Under the pieces are notes generated by a model, which worked only from the letters and a program-made list of their open reading frames with translations, did no database searches and was not told where the DNA came from. This document shows positions 1 to 12,200 of a stretch of DNA of 64,000 nt, one piece after another. The DNA is from Yamagishiella unicocca. Lineage: Eukaryota > Chlorophyta > Chlorophyceae > Chlamydomonadales > Volvocaceae. Location: the NCBI GenBank assembly GCA_003116995.1, contig BDSL01000091.1, forward strand, positions 186,001 to 250,000. Reading direction: 5' to 3'. The position numbers were made by a program, and so were the translations under genes. Numbering within the stretch: the stretch's first letter is position 1; each line of letters starts with the position of its first letter.

Positions 1-438
1 GTAAGGCCCTGCTGATGTCAGTTAGCCCTTCTAAGGCCCTGCTGATGTCAGTTAGCCCTGTAAGGCCCTGCTGATGTCAGTTAGCCCTTCTAAGGCCCTG
101 CTGATGTTAGTTAGCCCTGTAAGGCCCTGCTGATGTCAGTTAGCCCTGTAAGGCGCTGCTGATGTCAGTTAGCCCTTCTAAGGCCCTGCTGATGTTAGTT
201 AGCCCTGTAAGGCCCTGCTGATGTCAGTTAGCCCATCTAAGGCCCTGCTGATGTCAGTTAGCCCTGTAAGGCCCTGCTGATGTCAGTTAGCCCTCCTAAG
301 GCCCTGCTGATGTCAGTTAGCCCTGTAAGGCCCTGCTGATGTCAGTTAGCCCTTCTAAGGCCCTGCTGATGTCAGTTAGCCCTGTAAGGCCCTGCTGATG
401 TTAGTTAGCCCTGTAAGGCCCTGCTGATGTCAGTTAGC
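1..438. repeat. Tandem array of a 29/30-bp unit
   Basis: About fifteen head-to-tail copies of a unit reading TAAGGCCCTGCTGATGTCAG followed by TTAGCCC and a 2-3 base variable junction (TG, TTC, TCC or ATC). The copies differ by single substitutions such as GTCA/GTTA. There is no unique spacer between units, so this is a minisatellite and not a CRISPR array. It continues off the left edge of the window and ends about 150 bp before the UBC7-like exon, so it probably lies in that gene's last intron or marks a break. Confidence 0.95.
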
Positions 439-592
439 GCGTCACCTGATAGCCTGGGTCCAATGCAGAGCGTGACTGCCGCCCGAACTCCTCTCCGGGA
501 CGCCCCAAGCATTCCGCTTGTCTTTTATGATGTCATCAGGGGCCTGGCCGCCGTTTGAGCCCCTGCTTGCTTCCGCCTCTTCCCAATCGCAG

Positions 593-748
593 GTTGAGAC
601 GATCATGATCTCCATTATCTCAATGCTGTCTTCACCCAATGATGAGTCGCCCGCAAACGTGGATGCCGCCAAGATGTGGCGTGAGAATCGCGAGGACTTC
701 AAGAAACGGGTTGCTCGCATCGTGCGGAAGTCGCAGGAGATGCTATAG
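593..748 (+). CDS. Last exon of a UBC7/UBE2G-type ubiquitin-conjugating enzyme (E2), partial
   Basis: An AG acceptor at 591-592 opens a 51-codon exon ending in TAG. It starts VETIMISIISMLSSPNDESP and ends with a conserved KMWRENREDFKKRV segment and SQEML. This closely matches the C-terminus of the plant UBC7/13/14 and animal UBE2G1 family, E2 enzymes that pass ubiquitin to substrates, notably in ER-associated degradation. The catalytic cysteine and most of the UBC fold lie in earlier exons, which are not visible: the 440 bases before it are the last intron and the tandem array. The frame is intact, so the exon may belong to a live gene starting left of the window, or be a stranded exon cut off by array expansion. 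Family assignment is firm. Whether the gene is functional is unknown. Confidence 0.85.
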   Translation, partial: VETIMISIISMLSSPNDESPANVDAAKMWRENREDFKKRVARIVRKSQEML

Positions 749-3088
749 GAGCGCGCTTGTGGCAGGGTTGCGTTCGGGTGGCTGTTTGTAGATCAGCCGC
801 TGGAGCAGCACGTGGAGGAGAAGCAGTGGCGAGTTAGTGGTATAGGAGAGGAGGAGAAGAGGCAGCAACAACGGCGAGGGGGTGGTACGGGGCAGGAGGA
901 GGAGGGGCAGAAGCAGCGACAAGGAAGTGGGAGGGAATGAAGGGAGCAGGACACCGGCTCGGATTTCCCGGAACGCTCTACCTGGTCTATCAGCGTCGGG
1001 ACTTCGCTCGGCAGCGGCGAGGACGGTTTGCGTTTCGCAGAACGGCGACTCAGCGGCGGCTGGCCTTTTGCCTCTGTTGGCTATAACGCGTTTCGGAGGG
1101 TGCGGCGAGGCGAAGCCAGCGATGCAAGGCGACACTGGCTGGCCGCGCCGCTGCCCCCGAGGAAGGCATGGCGGCTGCCTTCATGTGCCGATTAGGTCAC
1201 AAACCGCCCTGGCACTAGGCCCGTACGTGGCGTCCGCTCTGCATGAAGACGGTTACTTGACCGAAGAGCACGAGGCCCTGGCGATTCCGGCATGGTGTGT
1301 GCATATCGCGAGGGGTATCCTGGCGATGGTGCACGGCAGGTTCCGGCTTCGGGTGCATCGCGCATCCCGCGCAACCGGCCCCTGCAACGAGTGCCGCACG
1401 CTGGGGAAGGCCCCTCTGCCTGCTGTTTAGAGAGAGGTGTCGTTATGGCTGCATTCGGGTTAGGGGCGCCAGTCTGACCGCGATGAAGCCGCTGGTCGGT
1501 AGCTGCAGAAGCACCTCGGATTGCGCTCGCACATGCGTGCAGCTGCGTCCAACTAAGGAGGGACGCGAGCTGCTGGCGGTGTGCAGCGATGTCACGATGT
1601 AGAGACAGGGTGGATAGTACGCAAGGAAGGATCTGTGCGGTTAGCGGAGAGCGCATGAGGACGGTGAGGCCTCCACCGACCTGTCGTGCGATGTACGGCT
1701 CGCCCAGACCCAGGACCTACGTTCTGGTTCTGGACATGTGATCGGCTGCACCCGGCATGTAGGGCCCTGTTTTCGTGTTCTGCACCCCGCCCTGGCCGCA
1801 CCACGCACCATCACACGCTAGGTGGTGCCAAGGGCTGGTCGTTGATTGTGCACCCGTTTAACATGACATGATTTCTGCGGATATACACGCATGCCAACAA
1901 GACGTTTGTTTCTTTCAAAGTGGACCGAGGGAGTTGCAGGCTGGGGTTAGGCACAGAGGAGCTGGTGGCGCAGGCGGCTAGCTCCCTTGATTGCCTGCCC
2001 GCGCTTGGCGCGGAGGAGATTATAACATGTGAGGGCGGCGGCGGTAGCAGTCCGACTGTATGGGTCTGGAACGCCGCAGGTGCCTTTTTTACTGATTTGC
2101 TGTTGTGTATCATAAGACCGCGTCTGTCTGTCTGTCCGTCTGTCTTGACTTGTACATGTGTGCTTCAGGTTGAGCTCCCATGGCCCGAGGGTGCGCATGG
2201 AGGTCTGGCGCCAGCACATGGTCTGTGCTGCATGGCGGGATAACGGCTGAACCCTGCTCTGGAATTGGAAACTGAGTTTGAGGAGACTGTAGCCGGCATT
2301 TGCAACGCAATGCACGTTTGTAATAATTATGAATGCGACGACCGCGCGGTGTCCATCGCGCATCATTTTAGGTGTGCAAGGACAGGAAACAGGGTCGCGG
2401 ACTTGTGTCGTCAGTTTATCGTTACAGTGGGCTCCAGGCCAAAAGGCAGAACCACCGAACACGTCGGCGGACACAGAACGAGACGAAAGAGTCGTCAGTA
2501 AATGTCCTCAGTAAATGTCGTCAGTAAATGTCCTGATGCCTACTCCATGAATGACGTGACTGTAACCTCACCTCCAAACGTACGAACCGTTCACGTAGTA
2601 GTAAATGCTACAGTGGGCCTTGGGGACGTGTTGGGTTGTGGCACATGTAGTAATCGTCAATCTGCGTCAACTGCTACCGTTGACGTCCTTCACAGCAGGC
2701 GCTGCGATCTACGCGCCTGCGACGGTCTACGAAGGCTCATAGCAAGCAAAATTTGTGCTTGTGGCAAAACCTTAAAAACTGACCACCGACCACCTTCAAG
2801 CCACCGACCTGGCCCCACTGCCACGACATGGGCCTTCACGGGCCAACCGACTAAAAGGGGGGCGGCCCCCCGCTATCCTTTGCTACCTATCTAAACTCGT
2901 TACAAGACAGCGACATAAATATGTGCGTCTCCGCTTATTTGGGTTCAAAAAGCTGTGAAAAGAAATATTTTGGGTACCGCCGGCAGCTGCCACCCGTGAT
3001 CGACTTTTTATGCCCGTGACGCTGGATACCTACCTGGAGGTAGAAATGTGCCGGTAATGTAATTTTCCATAAATAACTTAATTATTTC
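749..3088. other. No recognisable gene
   Basis: Several open frames of 60-180 codons overlap on both strands, but none shows a known family, a coherent splice model or a biased codon pattern. At 2413-2485 there is a degenerate copy of the dispersed repeat described at 5297-5620 (here GTTACAGTGGGCTCCAGGCC). The rest is unremarkable. Confidence 0.5.
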
Positions 3089-3883
3089 TTGTGCGTGATA
3101 ATGGTTACCGATACTAGTAGACTAGCAGCTTACCTAGCTGTTTCAGCGTCTCGGCGGCAAGCACTGGCTGGCGCCTTTGAAACGCCTATACATACAACGT
3201 CATCAAATTGCGTCGATATCTTGATGCGATCAGACTTGGACTCTAGGGGCGGCATAATTAGGCTACTGGAGCTGGCCCGTCCTGATCTACTAGCCGCGGC
3301 GGGACGTTGGAGACAATGTGCAATTAGATATATTGAACTACGACGAGAAGTTCAAGGTGCTCTGTGCGAGGGAAGCACTGCACATACGATTGCGATTGCG
3401 GAGGCCATGGCCAACCAGTTGGAAATGGACGCCGATCGGTTTCACGAAATGGCCAGCGATGCCTACTTTTGCCTTCGCAATAAGGAAGGGCAGCTCACAT
3501 TCCTCGATTTACACGGCCAGCGCGTAGCCGAGGCGAAGCGGCTGGTGCAGAACACGCTCCTCGCCGCACGCGCAGCGCACCCCGAGGGCACTCGGGTGGC
3601 CATCGTCGTCGGCAAGGGGCTCCACAGCGCAGGAGGCAAGGCAAAGCTGAAGCCAGCTATCATCCAGCTCTTGGCGGAACTCAGCGAGAAGTTCGAAGTT
3701 GGCAAGCCAAACGACGGTTGCGTCTACGTGCACATCCCACCCCAAGTTAGGCCCGCAGCAATCAAGACGACTTCCTGCCCACCCCAACGCATCTCCCTGG
3801 CGCAGGGTACATACTTGATCAGCTGTTTGCGTGTTATCCGAGCAGCTGTTTGGGTGTTATTTGAGCAGCTGTCTGAGAAGTAG
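3089..3883 (+). CDS. Smr-domain protein (DUF1771-like plus Smr)
   Basis: Single open frame of 264 codons. Residues about 90-140 form a charged helical stretch (ANQLEMDADRFHEMASDAYF) resembling DUF1771, which usually precedes Smr. Residues about 146-210 carry the Smr hallmarks: the DLHG motif (FLDLHGQRVAEAKRLV) and the second motif VGKGLHSAGGKAKLKPAI, equivalent to the usual TGxGxHSxGGxxxxKPxV. Smr domains are small MutS2/plant-type nucleic-acid-binding or nicking domains, and DUF1771-Smr proteins in plants and algae are cytosolic or nuclear. The last 40 or so residues run into a minisatellite (3815-3946) and look like read-through into repeat DNA, so the true C-terminus may be spliced differently. 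The start codon is the first ATG of the frame, and an upstream exon cannot be excluded. Confidence 0.72.
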   Translation: MCVIMVTDTSRLAAYLAVSASRRQALAGAFETPIHTTSSNCVDILMRSDLDSRGGIIRLLELARPDLLAAAGRWRQCAIRYIELRREVQGALCEGSTAHTIAIAEAMANQLEMDADRFHEMASDAYFCLRNKEGQLTFLDLHGQRVAEAKRLVQNTLLAARAAHPEGTRVAIVVGKGLHSAGGKAKLKPAIIQLLAELSEKFEVGKPNDGCVYVHIPPQVRPAAIKTTSCPPQRISLAQGTYLISCLRVIRAAVWVLFEQLSEK

Positions 3884-3946
3884 TAACTGTTACAATATCT
3901 GAGTGTTATTTGATCAGCTGTTTGGGTGTTATTCGATCAGCTGTTT
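3815..3946. repeat. Degenerate minisatellite at the 3' end of the Smr ORF
   Basis: Five imperfect copies of a roughly 24-bp unit, GATCAGCTGTTTGGGTGTTA plus TT. The first three are inside the open frame of the Smr gene and supply its last 23 or so codons. The array is interrupted by a GTAACTGTTACA motif at 3883-3894. Confidence 0.8.
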
Positions 3947-4979
3947 TAGGGTTCTTCTCTGAGTGACTACTACCCGGCCTTAACTGCCTGACCCCGTGGA
4001 CCTGTTGCTGAAGCCTCCTCAGTCCTATTGGCGGCCGCTGACGGCCATCTGACGACCGCTTGTTCCGTCAGCTGACCGTGCCAGGCCTGGTGTCTGACGT
4101 CTTCCCCGCACCCGTTGTATCCCCTGCCTCGCTTCAACGCCTCTGCCTGCGCAGGGAACGCAGTCCTTGGGTGCCGCGGGGGACCGCGTTGCTTACAGTC
4201 ACGTGCGCGTCATGGAGGATCCCTTACTGCGTCCTTGGGACGCGAGCGAAGCGGTCATCGAACCAAGCAGCGAAGCGGTCATTGTCTTGCTCCCAACCCA
4301 CAAAATATGGTTTGCAAGCAACAGGAGCCCCGCGCCGCGGGGAGTGCGGTGATCATGTGTATTTATGCTTGCACTGCGCTCATATATGTCGTGCGGTGGA
4401 TAATCGCGGGACTTCGCAGCAGTGCTGGACGGGTGTGCTGACGACGGCGGGCACAGCGCGTTGGTGATGAGCTGGCTATGTCGGGTTATGGAAGAAGCGG
4501 TTTGTACGTGCCGATTGGTGGTAGTAATTGTCACGGTGGGACTCCAGACCAGAAGGTGGAGCCTTCGAAGGCTCGTGCCGAGAGCACAACGAACAACACT
4601 TATACTACACAGCACAGACGCAGCGTCCCGCAGCTAAAAACATCAACGCGGCTGCGATGTATACAGTGTAAAATAATATCAAAATCAGCTACGACCTACG
4701 AGAATGACCCCACCAGCGTGCAATGCCGTACACCCCATACTGGCCTTCATTATCGAGGGTCCCCCAATCTTTAATTCCAACAGCAGAATGTGTGGTATAC
4801 ATAATCGTATGCTAGAGACCAACAATAACACAACGTAAACCTGTTCAGAACACCGAACACCGGACACCGCAAAGAAAGAGCCACATGTTACCCTACCGAC
4901 TGGCCGCAACCGCCACAGCAACAGCCAGCTAACAACCGAGGAAAAATAACAGAGTCTGAACACCGTTACAAGAGCGTCC

Positions 4980-5299
4980 AATCCACAATAGGTCCCCCAT
5001 ACAAGAGCGTCGTCCAAGACACAATAGGTCCCAAACGCACCGACGACCAGTGCCGTCGAGGACGAAGCTCTACAAAAAGGCCGAAACAATAGCTAGGCGA
5101 TACACAGCATGTAACAAGCTTGATACTGGGTCCCAGGGACGACTCAACCTCAGACCGGTACGGCCCCAATTTCAAGTGCGTCGCAGCAACAGTGGGTCCC
5201 AAACGCAAGGAAGTGCAGTGCCGTAGATCGATCTCTAAAAAGTGGCCGAAAACAATGCGGAAAAGGGAAGGAAACAAACTTTCCAGTGGGTCCCTGTAA
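4980..5299 (-). repeat. Dispersed repeat, part B (two tandem copies)
   Basis: Two diverged copies, about 4985-5085 and 5185-5299, of a block with the landmarks GGTCCCAAACGCA, AGTGCAGTGCCGT, TCTACAAA and GTGGCCGAAAACAAT, ending GGGTCCCTGTAAC. The same block recurs at 5955-6062, 23915-24030, 25068-25195 and 39150-39240. It is always next to the part A block that starts GTTACAGTGGG, so A and B look like two segments of one composite element. Confidence 0.8.
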
Positions 5300-5620
5300 C
5301 GGTTACAGTGGGTCCCAGACCAAGAGGTAGAACCATCGGGCACATCGGCTGACACTGAGGAAGACGGAGGAGACAAAGACCGACGTGCACCGGAACAAAG
5401 GCAAACCACCAGAACACCAATCGACAGGCCGTAGGCACACAGAGCAGCAGCCAGGACCCCAGGGGGAATTTGCACTAGAGGCTTCCCTATCAGGAACCGA
5501 CCACCAACCAACCTAACAGACCAGCAACCGACGAACCAGTGAAGCGCGGTGGGAGTTGTTGTGACCCTTGTTGTTGTTGTAACGGTTACAGTGGGTTCCA
5601 GACCAAGAGGTAGAACCATT
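5297..5620 (-). repeat. Dispersed repeat, part A (long copy plus nested short copy)
   Basis: In element orientation (minus strand) the block ends CTTGGTCTGGAACCCACTG then TAACCGTTACAACAACAA. The long copy covers 5297-5550 and a second, 3'-end-only copy covers 5567-5618. The long copy matches 17550-17973 along its length. All copies in the window share the same end and stop at different points on the other side, which is the pattern of 5'-truncated, target-primed insertions. Minus-strand frames starting MVLPLGLEPTVTVTT at several loci are a by-product of this block and not genes. Confidence 0.82.
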
Positions 5621-5954
5621 GGTGGCGACGTTGAGAATTGAAGGAGGCCAACGGATCAATCACAATGATGATTATGGTATGTTCGTAACGCTCGGTTGTG
5701 ACAAGGTCCGCAAGCCCAGGTCAAGAGGGGCAAGAACTATGCTCCCAGCAGGGCATCTGGGGCGCCCCAAATCGGTGCCCCGCCTTATCACTGCATGCGC
5801 TGCAAGGGCCCTTGACACTCTGTGCCTCGGCTCTACCATGGTGAGGCCCAGGACTAGGGCTCTCGCTATGTCCTGGAGGACACTGTAACCTCTTATTAGC
5901 ATAAATCTGTAAATCTGTAATAGCGGTGGTGTAGCGCACAATGCCTTCGCGAGC

Positions 5955-6165
5955 AACCTGGCGCGGTGAAATGAACGGCTAGCGCCGTGCATCCTAATCG
6001 ACAGAATGGCCGAAAACATTCCCCCAAAGGACGGGGGAAAAAGTGGACTTTGGGTCCCTGTAACCATTCCGCAGGGTCACTTGTGATGGTTGTACTTGTT
6101 ACAGTGGGCTCCAGACCTTAGCAGGCGGCGCCATCGGGCGCATCGCCTGACACTACTGAGAGAGA
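5955..6165 (-). repeat. Composite dispersed repeat, parts B and A
   Basis: Part B landmarks (CAGAATGGCCGAAAAC, GTGGACTTTGGGTCCCTG) at 5955-6062 are followed by part A landmarks (GTTACAGTGGGCTCCAGACC, then CATCGGGCGCATCGCCTGAC) at 6093-6165. The order and orientation are the same as at 5185-5440 and 23915-24110. Confidence 0.75.
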
Positions 6166-9100
6166 CAAGGAAAGCAAGGAAAACCGTGGTAGTTGCCATA
6201 ACTATAATCCAGACACCCTGTACGACTATGTGAAGTGTAGGGAATGGACGGTAGGGAATGGAATCAGGTCTACACTGGACGCGGCTGAGCCTTGGGTGTC
6301 AAGCGACGTCAGGTCTTGCTGCTGTATGAGGGTTTCAGCATGATAGATGGGGCTGGATGCCGACCATGCGTTGGCCAAACGCTTCCACTATTACGCCTCA
6401 CGCCACCACCGGCTTAACCTCGCTACCCTTCTATCTTCTGTCGAGCAAGACCTGACAACGTTGCGCGTTTGTACGTATCCTTCGTTCCGCGACACAGCCG
6501 TTTCGTGTGTTGTCCTACGCGGCCGCTGCGGCGCAACAGACCTCGACATATCACCGTACCTCCAGTGCAGTCGCGGCCCAGCTCGTCCCTGCTCGTCCAC
6601 GATCTCCGGACTCGACGGCCGCCGGCGCGTTCTTGCGTTCGGCAGGCGTCAAGGGACAATAGACTGGTTTTTAACGCGTCGCACTGCACTGGGGCAAGGA
6701 AGTCCCCCTCGCTGCCAAGTCCCAGTCTCCCACGCCAGCCCACGCTCGTAGGCCCTGATTTGCGAAGGCATCATGCCGTGTCGCGTGGACCCGTCTTCGA
6801 CGCTTTTATGACCTAACTATACCAGCTTATGCAAGGAGTTTACTGTCGAGAGCGACCGTCATTAATCGGTATGCCGTTTTGGGCCATCTTTGGGCATGCT
6901 TTTTCCATTTAATCGTTTACTTTGACGTTGACGATCAAAGCCTTTATTCTAGGCACCAAGCCTGTATCAAAACGCGTGTTAACTCAAAGGGCATGACTCC
7001 ATCGCCTTCTAGGGCGCAGGGATGTAGAAGCAGCGTCTCGGGGTGCCTATTCATATACATATTAATATTGCGTACTTACAAACATGTCAATATAATCTCA
7101 TCGTCAACGTTTGCTTGCGACGGCGACTGCGCGCGAAAGCCGACCGAAAGCCGACCCGGCAATTTAGTCAACATATTAAATACGGCATCTAAGCGTAAAA
7201 AGTGAGTCAAATTGCAGGTGAAAGTATGCTCAGTTCTGCGTCGTGAGCGATGCCTTTTACGCCGCCCTGCTAACGTTCAATCGGATTCAAGCAGGTGCGG
7301 CCGGCCACATCTGGTCTAGGACGATACCCGGGATAAAGATGTGAACTTCTAGTTTAATTAGATATTGCAATTTAAGCAAGCCCGGGAGAGCGCAGGACAA
7401 TAGGGGGCCCCGTCGGCCCAAGAAAACAGTGAATTTATAGGGAAAATCTGTTCATTTCTGAGTGTATCCAAAAGCTGTAAACCCACTTGGCTTGACCCTT
7501 TCCTTTAGCCATCACGCCTCACTGCGAGGTTCACAGCGTGCAATGATGGTTTTCGCAGCCGCAATAGTTCATTGTCCCACCAAGCGTGATGTGAAAGCAG
7601 GCAGCAACATTTTTCGACGGACGCGCTGTTACAGGAAAAAGGTACACGATGTCTGGAAACATATATGCTATTACTGTAAAGGTTGGCCTTAGCTTTAGGA
7701 TTTGCAGTACAGATAAAGCCATGTTTTCACAGTGTTACAGCCTTATCATTATGTAGGATATCTGCGCAATACTCACCCACTGTGACGTAACTAAATGGAT
7801 ATGTACGTACGGAACGTCCAGCAAAAGTTATTTTGCCGCCGTACAAGTTAGGATTACGGATAGGAAAAGCGACCCTAAGGAACTTTTCATGACCGTGTGC
7901 GTGGATTCCTGCAAGGACGTAAATGCGATACTTTCTAGTAACAGAATCATTAAACAAGCAACCATCATCATTTGGCACCGATAAGCTGTGAACTCGAACA
8001 GGCCGGGGCGCTCGGCCCAAAGCAGCCTGCAGCAGTTGTGGAGGCGTCGAGGAAATGTTAGAAACCGGCGCCTCGGATTCAGCAGCACAGTGCAGCCGTC
8101 GCGGTAGCGGAGCGACGGCCCGCCCTGTTGACCACATTTCAAGGGTGAGTTGGGAACACATTGAGCACAGCTACTACTTTGAGTGTTGCGAATATGTCCT
8201 ACGTCCACTTTGGACGGTGGTACTGGCGCTCGCTGTCATGACCATAAATGGCCGTCCGCGAAAACAAGTCAGAGGGTGTTGAAACAGTTGGCACATGTTC
8301 GGCTATGCATGCTCTTTTCCGCATAACAAAGAGGAGATCGTGCTTTGACTTGATTTTTGACGGCATATGTTCATACCGTGAACTGGTACAGGACTTCGCA
8401 GTCCGCTTGGCGTTCCCATTGGATTTTTTAATGCATGGGTAAAAGATAATAAGGACAATATGGATGATACAGTATCTTCAAGCCCAGGCGAACCCAGACG
8501 AGGGTCCCTTGTCCGTGGCCTCACTGTATGAGAGCCGGCGCTGAATAGACCGGACGCTGCAAAGGGCGCAGAAAATTCCCAAAGTCACATAGACGCCATC
8601 CTGGCCGAACAGCAGCCACGACGCGACAGTCACAGCCAGCCGACTCCACGGCCCGAACGAAATACGAAACGGCACCCCGCACGAAACAGCGGTGAAGCGT
8701 GACATCAAAACGCCCGTGACGCGCAACCTAAGGCCCATCCCCAGGTGATTGCGTACCATGGTCGTGCGCGCGATTGTGACCCTCACGCGATATCCGGACT
8801 AAGGAGCACGCGACGCGCCTGCGATGTGCGCTTTTTTGGAAAGCTGTCTGCGTCGACCCGCATTCCATAACTGCGACTTAGCATAAAAATGATGTCTCTG
8901 ATCGCTGCTAGGAGCACCGCGCGGAATGGAATCCCTGTCTTCCAAGGTGGATGTGCGGGTGGAAGTACGCTTCCCAAAACACCTCGCAGAAAAACAGCCT
9001 GCCGGGAAGGATTGTTTGCGCGTTATCCTCTTGCACTTTTACTGCTCAAATTGCAATCGTCACGCACTCCTGCCCCTCGCCACACGGTTTTCCCGGTGAA

Positions 9101-9212
9101 ACCCTCGCGCCTTTTGTTCCCGCGCGTGCGTGCAATTTTCCCCTTTCGCCCGGTTTCTTTGGCTCCGTAAGCCCGTTACCCATGCCACTCTCTGTATCCC
9201 CGGCTGGCTAAC
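6166..9212. other. About 3 kb without a recognisable gene
   Basis: Open frames here are short, mutually overlapping and not similar to any family I know. Base composition falls towards AT between 6800 and 8500. First exons and the promoter of the TPR gene that follows could lie in 8.8-9.2 kb, but I could not define them. Confidence 0.4.
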
Positions 9213-12200
9213 ATGATAATCACATGTGGTCACCCCGCCCTGTGCCATTTCACCTCACGCTTCGGTCACGTCATCCTGCAGTGCGGGGTGGAGCTGGCCT
9301 GGCTGCTCCGCTTCGCGGAGCAGCTCCAGATCCGCGAGCGCGGGCTGACCGCAGGACAAGTGGTCTCGGAGCTGATTAAACCCCGTACGGCAGCAGACAA
9401 ATGCCGATACACGGAACTCATGATGGGCGACCCCGACCCGCGCCAGCAGGGTGCTGTGTCCATGGGCAGGCCATTCTTCTTCGTCAGTCACGGCTGGGCG
9501 CAGCCCTTCGGCGAGACGCTAGCCATGCTCGCGCGCCACTTCTCCGCGGAGCAGCAGCGCCTCTGGCGGCGGAGGGACGGCAAGCCGCTGCCGCCACTCG
9601 CTGTTGATGAGGTGTATGTGTGGCTGGACATGTTTGCAATCGTGAGTCGTGTTCGATTATTTGTACTCCTTTGCAACACACGCATGTGACCTATTTGGTG
9701 GTCGTGGTGGTGGTGGTGGTGGTAATAGGTTCGCACTTGTGCAAGGTGTATCTACCCCACGTCATTTGTATAGCCCTGGCCCTTGCCAGCGGCTGTTGCG
9801 ACCGCACCGAGATCACCCGCTTTGACCTCACGGCAGACAAGTCCGAATGCGGCATCATGTGTTTAAACCTATGCCGCATGCTCGTGGGGGAAGGCACGCA
9901 TGGCTTGAAGATGAATAGCACCTGGATTGCACGTGAATTTTCACGTGAAATGCACATAAATTGCACATAAATTGCATTTCCACATGACTTGCAAGCGTGC
10001 CGCCACCACGCCGACCCAGCCTTCGAAGGGCCCAGCATACATCTTCGTGAGCTTGGAGCGGGAACGTGTTTGACCCCTTGCTCTGGCCCTTCTTCAGCCC
10101 CTTTTACCCCTGCCGCGCTGCCGGCCCTCCCTTTCCCCAGAACCAACATGCGGACGCGGAGCAGCAGGAGGGGGACTTGGCTGCGCTGGGTGAGGTCGCA
10201 CAGGACGCCGAGGAGACTCTCCTAGTGATGGACAACACTGGCAGCGTCCTCAGCCGCATCTGGTGCCTGTACGAGGCGTGGCAGGCCAACAGGGCAGGGG
10301 ACGAGAAGCTGCGGCTCCTGTCGTATGGGCGAACCTTCGAGAACCTCGAAAAGGTAAGGCGGCACGCTTGGCATCTGTAGTTTGTTGTGTTGATCTGTAC
10401 GCAACTGCCATCGCCGCCGGCGTCATTGCCTTGCCGGCCCCAGCATGCCCGACTCCTTTCCCTGCTGCTGGCTGGATGCGATGGAATTCCTCATACCCGG
10501 GTATCGTACTCGGGGTGACAAATGCATGGTAATGACCCGCTACGGTTGTCATTTGGCATATTGCCAAGTTTTGTGAAGGCGCGGATGCTCCGCTGTGTTT
10601 GTGGAGTCCTTAGAGATTTCGCAGACTTTCAGGGTTTATGATGTCTTCCTAACATGCGCCGCGGGCATCCCGCTCGCAGGCGTTCGTCAGCCTGGACGTC
10701 ACTCGCGCGCAGGCGACCGTACGGCGGGACCGCGAGCGGATCCTGCAGCAGATCCTCAACGATCACGGTGGAGTGGTTGGCATGACGCGCAACCTCCGCG
10801 ACGCCCTCGTCAGCGGCGCGCTGGCGCAGGTGCCCCGCATCGACGACCTGCTGTGGACGAGCGACACCAGCCCGCTGATCGTCACCGCCGCTCGGCTGTG
10901 CGTCGTGTACGGCAGGGCGCCCGAGGCGGAGCCCTTGTTCCGGCGGGACTTAGAGGGCAGCGAGGGCGAGCTGGGAAACGACCACCCCACCACGCTGGCG
11001 GCAGTCGACAACCTGGCGGTCTTCCTCACCACCCGCCGGCAGTTTGAGCAGGCCGAGGGGCTGTGCAGGCGCGCGCTGGCGGGCTGGGAGAAGGTCCGCG
11101 GCGCCGCGCACCCCAACACGCTGGTAGCCGTCGGCAACCTTGCCAGCGTGATGCACTACAGGAAGAAGTACGACGAGGCGGAGACGCTGCTCGTACGTGC
11201 GGTGCGTGCGAAGCAGCGGGTGCTGGGCGCCGACCACCCCTCCACCCTGGCCTCCATGAGCCACCTAGCCGTGGTGTTCAAGGCACGTGGCAAGCACGCC
11301 GAAGCCATCCCCCTGTACCGACGGACGCTGGAGGGCTACGAGCATGCCTACGGCCCCGACCACCCCAGCACGCTGGCCGCCATCAACAACCTGTCGGCGC
11401 TGCTAAAGCTCCAGGGGAAGTACGGCGAGGCGGAGCCGCTTTACCGGCTCATAGTGGAGTCTCGGGAGCGGGTGCTGGGAGCTGACCACCCGGACACCCT
11501 CACCGCCGTGAGCAACCTCGGCAGCATGCTGATGCCACAGGGCAAGTGCGACGAGGCGGAGACGCTGTTCCGGCGGGCGCTCAAGGCCCGGGAGCGGGTG
11601 CTGGGCTCGATGCACAAGGACACCCTGGGCGCGTTGAACAACCTGGCCAGCTTGCTGGCTTCGGAGCACCGCTACCCAGAGGCGGAACCGCTGTACCGGC
11701 GGGCGCTGGAGGGCAGGGAGCTGGTGCTGGGCCGCGAGCATCCAGACACGCTTGCCTCGGTGAAGAACCTGGCGCTGCTGCTGAAGCTGCAGTCCAAGCA
11801 CGCGGAGGCGGAGCCGCTGTATCGGCGGCTGGTCAAGGGCAGGGAGCGGCTCCAGGGAGGCGGCGACCCGGAGACCTTGGCCGCTGTGGACAGCCTGGCC
11901 GCGCTGCTGGTGTCGATCAGCAAGTACGACGAGGCGGAGGCCATGTACCGACGGACGCTGAGGGCGCGGGAGCAGGCGCTGGGCGACGGCCATCCCGACA
12001 CGCTGGCGTCCGTCAGCGATCTGGCCGGAGTGCTGGTCAGCTTGGGTAAGCTGGAGGAGGGAGAGGTGCTGTACCGGCGGGCGCTGGAGGGCAGGGAGCA
12101 GGCTCTGGGCTCCAATCACCCAGATACGCTGGCGTCAGTGAGCGGCTTGGCGCTGTTGCTGGTGTCGCGCGGCAAGTACGATGAGGCGGAGTCGCTGTAC

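Noticed and set aside
1..438. Regular 29/30-bp direct repeats that look CRISPR-like
   Set aside because: Units are contiguous with no unique spacers, no leader or cas genes, and the surroundings are eukaryotic with introns.
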